From positions 1 to 35,011 of the forward strand of contig CAZTKP010000007.1 in assembly GCA_964614215.1 (NCBI GenBank): a DNA stretch of 35,011 nucleotides, in the 5' to 3' direction. The position numbers and the translations under genes are program-made. Of the stretch, positions 33,218 through 35,011 are shown in pieces. Numbering within the stretch: the stretch's first letter is position 1; every line of letters begins with the position of its first letter. Origin of the DNA: CAZTKP01 sp964614215. Lineage in GTDB: Bacteria; UBP6; UBA1177. The notes beneath the pieces are model-generated. The model saw only the letters and a program-made list of their open reading frames with translations, made no database searches and was not told the origin of the DNA.

Positions 33218-33772
33218 ATGAGAGAATATTTAATCATATTTCTAATTCTTTTTTCTTTTTGTGCTTGTGAAAATAACGAAGAGGATAAAACTCATGGAGA
33301 ACCCAGAATTTTTACTCATCCTGAAACAGGTTTGGAATATTATTATGAGGTGCCTGGCGGGAGTGTAGTCGTTTCCGAAATGAAGGAATTCTGTGAAACA
33401 TTAGAATATGAAGGTACTGGCTGGCGATGGGCAGATATCGATGAATTAAGAGAGCTAGCAACTGGATGCCCGGATGTTATGCCGGATGGAACTTGTGGTG
33501 TCACAGCTGAGAATTATGATCGGAAATACTTTTCCTATACTGATTGCGGATGTGGTGATGAAGAATTTGACAATATTTCGCTTATCCATGATTCAGATAG
33601 CGAAAAAGATTGTTTATGGATCAGTTCCAGTACGCCTGACATGTACACATCAAATCCTGATTCAATGCACTACTGGGAAATTATTTACTGTAATGGTGGG
33701 AGCATTTTAATAACCAACTATTACGCCAGCTACGTAAAAACAGACCCCATCTGTGTCCGTAACCCGGAATAA
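33218..33772 (+). CDS. Small lipoprotein with DUF1566-like segment
   Basis: The product has 184 residues from the ATG at 33218, four bases after GGAG and one base after the stop of the large secreted protein; the open frame upstream is in the other gene's coding sequence. The N-terminus MREYLIIFLILFSFCAC is a lipoprotein signal with acceptor Cys17. The stretch GWRWADIDELRELATGC, followed by several cysteines and a late WEIIYCNGG, resembles the DUF1566/Lcl C-terminal domain seen in many surface lipoproteins. It is likely cotranscribed with, and possibly an assembly or surface partner of, the large protein. Exact role unknown. Confidence 0.75.
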   Translation: MREYLIIFLILFSFCACENNEEDKTHGEPRIFTHPETGLEYYYEVPGGSVVVSEMKEFCETLEYEGTGWRWADIDELRELATGCPDVMPDGTCGVTAENYDRKYFSYTDCGCGDEEFDNISLIHDSDSEKDCLWISSSTPDMYTSNPDSMHYWEIIYCNGGSILITNYYASYVKTDPICVRNPE

Positions 33773-33787
33773 GCGAGAAAATAATTC

Positions 33788-33816
33788 TTGAACTGAAATC
33801 TTTAAAACCATATAAT
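33788..33816 (+). promoter_or_regulatory. Strong sigma-70 promoter of the TPR lipoprotein gene
   Basis: TTGAAC (33788-33793), a 17-base spacer and a perfect TATAAT (33811-33816) lie in the 81-base gap after the small lipoprotein gene. The leader would be about 31 bases before the TTG start at 33854. Confidence 0.7.
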
Positions 33817-33853
33817 TTGAAAAGTATTGTTTATTTAAGTCGGCGAGCTATCT

Positions 33854-35011
33854 TTGAGATATTTTATTCTATTAATTTCAATAGTTGCACTTGTGACGTC
33901 ATGTGCAACAACTCAAAAACCGGTGCAGAAAGAAAAGACAAAAAAAGTAAAAAAAGAAAAGGTCGAAAAGAAGGAAACGGACAAAAAGAAGACAATACTT
34001 TTTCCTGAGATCTACTTTTATCCGGACAAAGATCTTGCCATCCGCGAGATGGATGAAGAGATGAAAAAAGAGCCGGATTTTTTCTTTAAGATGGCAAATT
34101 CCTATTTTGATTCAGGTAGATATGACGAAGCGGAAAAAATATATGCGAAAATCGTCAAAAACTATTTTCAGGTTTACGATGTTTTTCCAAGTCTTTTTAA
34201 TTTAGGGTTAATATCAATAAAGAAACAGGAGTGGGAGCAGGCGGCAAAGTCTCTGAGTGCCGCTTTGACGATTGTAAAAAAGCCGGAAGACAGAAAAGAT
34301 ACCTATTTTCTTCTGCTTGATGTCCTGCGTCAGATAGAAAAATGGGATGAGCTTCTGGAAAGAGGGCGCGAGATGTTGAGCTCTCCTCATCTGAACTCGT
34401 ATCTGACAGAAAGTGAAAAATTTGAAGTGGCCTTAAGAAAGGCGGAAGCTTTGATAAAAAAGGGTGATTACGAAGAGGGTAAAAAGCTTGTAGACTATGT
34501 GCTTTTTAATGTGAAAAGCGGCAAAAGCAGAACAGACCTGCTGTATGACCCCGAATATGCAAGAGCAAACTTTATTCTGGGCGTTCTTGAAAGTGATAAG
34601 TTCTTTAAAATGGAGCTAAAAAACACAGAGGAAAGTCTGCTTGAAAAGTGTAAGGTCATTGTTGAAGCTCAGAAATTTTACGTCAGATCAATCAGGGCGG
34701 GAATAGTTTACTGGACTAATGCCAGTATCTTTGAAACTTCAAGACTTTATACAACGCTTTATCAGGAGATGGTCTCTTTTAAGATCCCGGATGATCTAAG
34801 TGAAGAAGAAGTTGAAGTCTATCGCTGTGAACTCTGGAAAAAGGTCTCCGGACTGCTCACAAAATCCCGCAGAATCCTTAAGAAAAGTTTAAAAGTAGCT
34901 GAAAACATTAAGGAAGACAATGAATACCTCTCAAAAAGCATACAGCTTTTAGTTGAGATCGAAAACATCTATCAGACCAAGGAAAAAAGCTGCGAAAAGT
35001 TTGAACTTGAA
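33854..35011 (+). CDS. TPR-repeat lipoprotein, TTG start, truncated by the window edge
   Basis: An open frame runs from 33854 to the last base of the window (386 codons, no stop). The only possible start after the in-frame TAA at 33836 is TTG at 33854, and the N-terminus (M)RYFILLISIVALVTSC is a lipoprotein signal with acceptor Cys17. A Lys/Glu-rich linker of about 30 residues follows. Helical repeats of TPR type come next, such as FFKMANSYFDSGRYDEAEKI and SLFNLGLISIKKQEWEQAA. It is probably an outer-membrane-anchored scaffold facing the periplasm. The ribosome site is weak (GGCGAG). A good promoter lies just upstream, so it starts a new transcription unit. Function is not identifiable from this portion. 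Confidence 0.85.
   Translation, partial: MRYFILLISIVALVTSCATTQKPVQKEKTKKVKKEKVEKKETDKKKTILFPEIYFYPDKDLAIREMDEEMKKEPDFFFKMANSYFDSGRYDEAEKIYAKIVKNYFQVYDVFPSLFNLGLISIKKQEWEQAAKSLSAALTIVKKPEDRKDTYFLLLDVLRQIEKWDELLERGREMLSSPHLNSYLTESEKFEVALRKAEALIKKGDYEEGKKLVDYVLFNVKSGKSRTDLLYDPEYARANFILGVLESDKFFKMELKNTEESLLEKCKVIVEAQKFYVRSIRAGIVYWTNASIFETSRLYTTLYQEMVSFKIPDDLSEEEVEVYRCELWKKVSGLLTKSRRILKKSLKVAENIKEDNEYLSKSIQLLVEIENIYQTKEKSCEKFELE

Noticed and set aside
33817..34008. A 63-codon frame at the start of the TPR lipoprotein
   Set aside because: Another frame from TTG 33854 stays open to the window end and encodes a lipoprotein signal and TPR repeats; this one ends quickly and is Lys-rich by frame shadowing.

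Overview
The window is a compact chromosomal segment of an AT-rich, Gram-negative-type bacterium. A deltaproteobacterial or Myxococcota-like lineage is my best guess, and it is an inference only. The guess rests on an MglA-type polarity GTPase, a type IV pilus retraction ATPase, lipoproteins with lipoboxes, and secreted cysteine-rich proteins carrying the CGNG...CD motif (DUF4215-like), which are common in that group. There are no rRNA or tRNA genes, CRISPR arrays, integrases or transposases that I can see, and no gene-free stretch longer than about 300 bases.

Layout. (1) 38-10514, minus strand: one tightly packed run mnmG, rsmG, a small exported protein, purE, tsaC, a TrmN6-like methyltransferase, an ABC-F ATPase, dnaA, a possible 62-codon gene, dnaN, recF. 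Most junctions overlap or are a few bases apart, so dnaA has no upstream intergenic region of its own. (2) 10662-14511, minus: purB, a cysteine-motif lipoprotein and mnmE. (3) 14652-15461: mglA (plus) converging on a small XRE regulator (minus). (4) 15528-19455, minus: a WecA/TagO-like sugar-phosphate transferase with a long cytoplasmic tail, lysC (aspartokinase) and lysA (diaminopimelate decarboxylase), joined by 1-4 base overlaps. (5) 19595-25946, plus: a membrane protein, an AmgK-like sugar kinase and a MurU-like nucleotidyltransferase, then an unknown 105-residue protein, recA, pilT, recX and an RluA-family pseudouridine synthase. (6) 26049-30051, plus: a PhoB/PhoR-type two-component pair and an OPT-family transporter. 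(7) 30186-33772, plus: a 3-kb gene for a secreted EGF/DUF4215-type protein whose signal peptide is split by a run of nine G, followed by a small lipoprotein. (8) 33854 to the window end: a TPR lipoprotein starting at TTG, cut off by the window edge.

How the parts fit. Region 1 groups replication initiation (DnaA, clamp, RecF) with tRNA/rRNA modification (MnmG, RsmG, TsaC, TrmN6-like) and ABC-F translation support. MnmE, the partner of MnmG, sits just upstream. Regions 4 and 5 diverge from a shared promoter region and both concern envelope precursors: DAP/lysine and a lipid-linked sugar on one side, sugar-1-phosphate and NDP-sugar formation on the other. recA-pilT-recX puts pilus retraction between the recombinase and its modulator.

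The observations I find most worth checking are these: the G9 tract in the signal sequence of the large surface protein, which looks like a contingency (phase-variation) locus or a sequencing error; an internal two-copy, four-cysteine module in that protein that I cannot name; dnaA buried in an operon, with a small ORF joined to both dnaA and dnaN by ATGA overlaps; an 11-bp-periodic Pho-box-like tract in front of the response regulator; and palindromic or direct-repeat candidate operators at three promoters.
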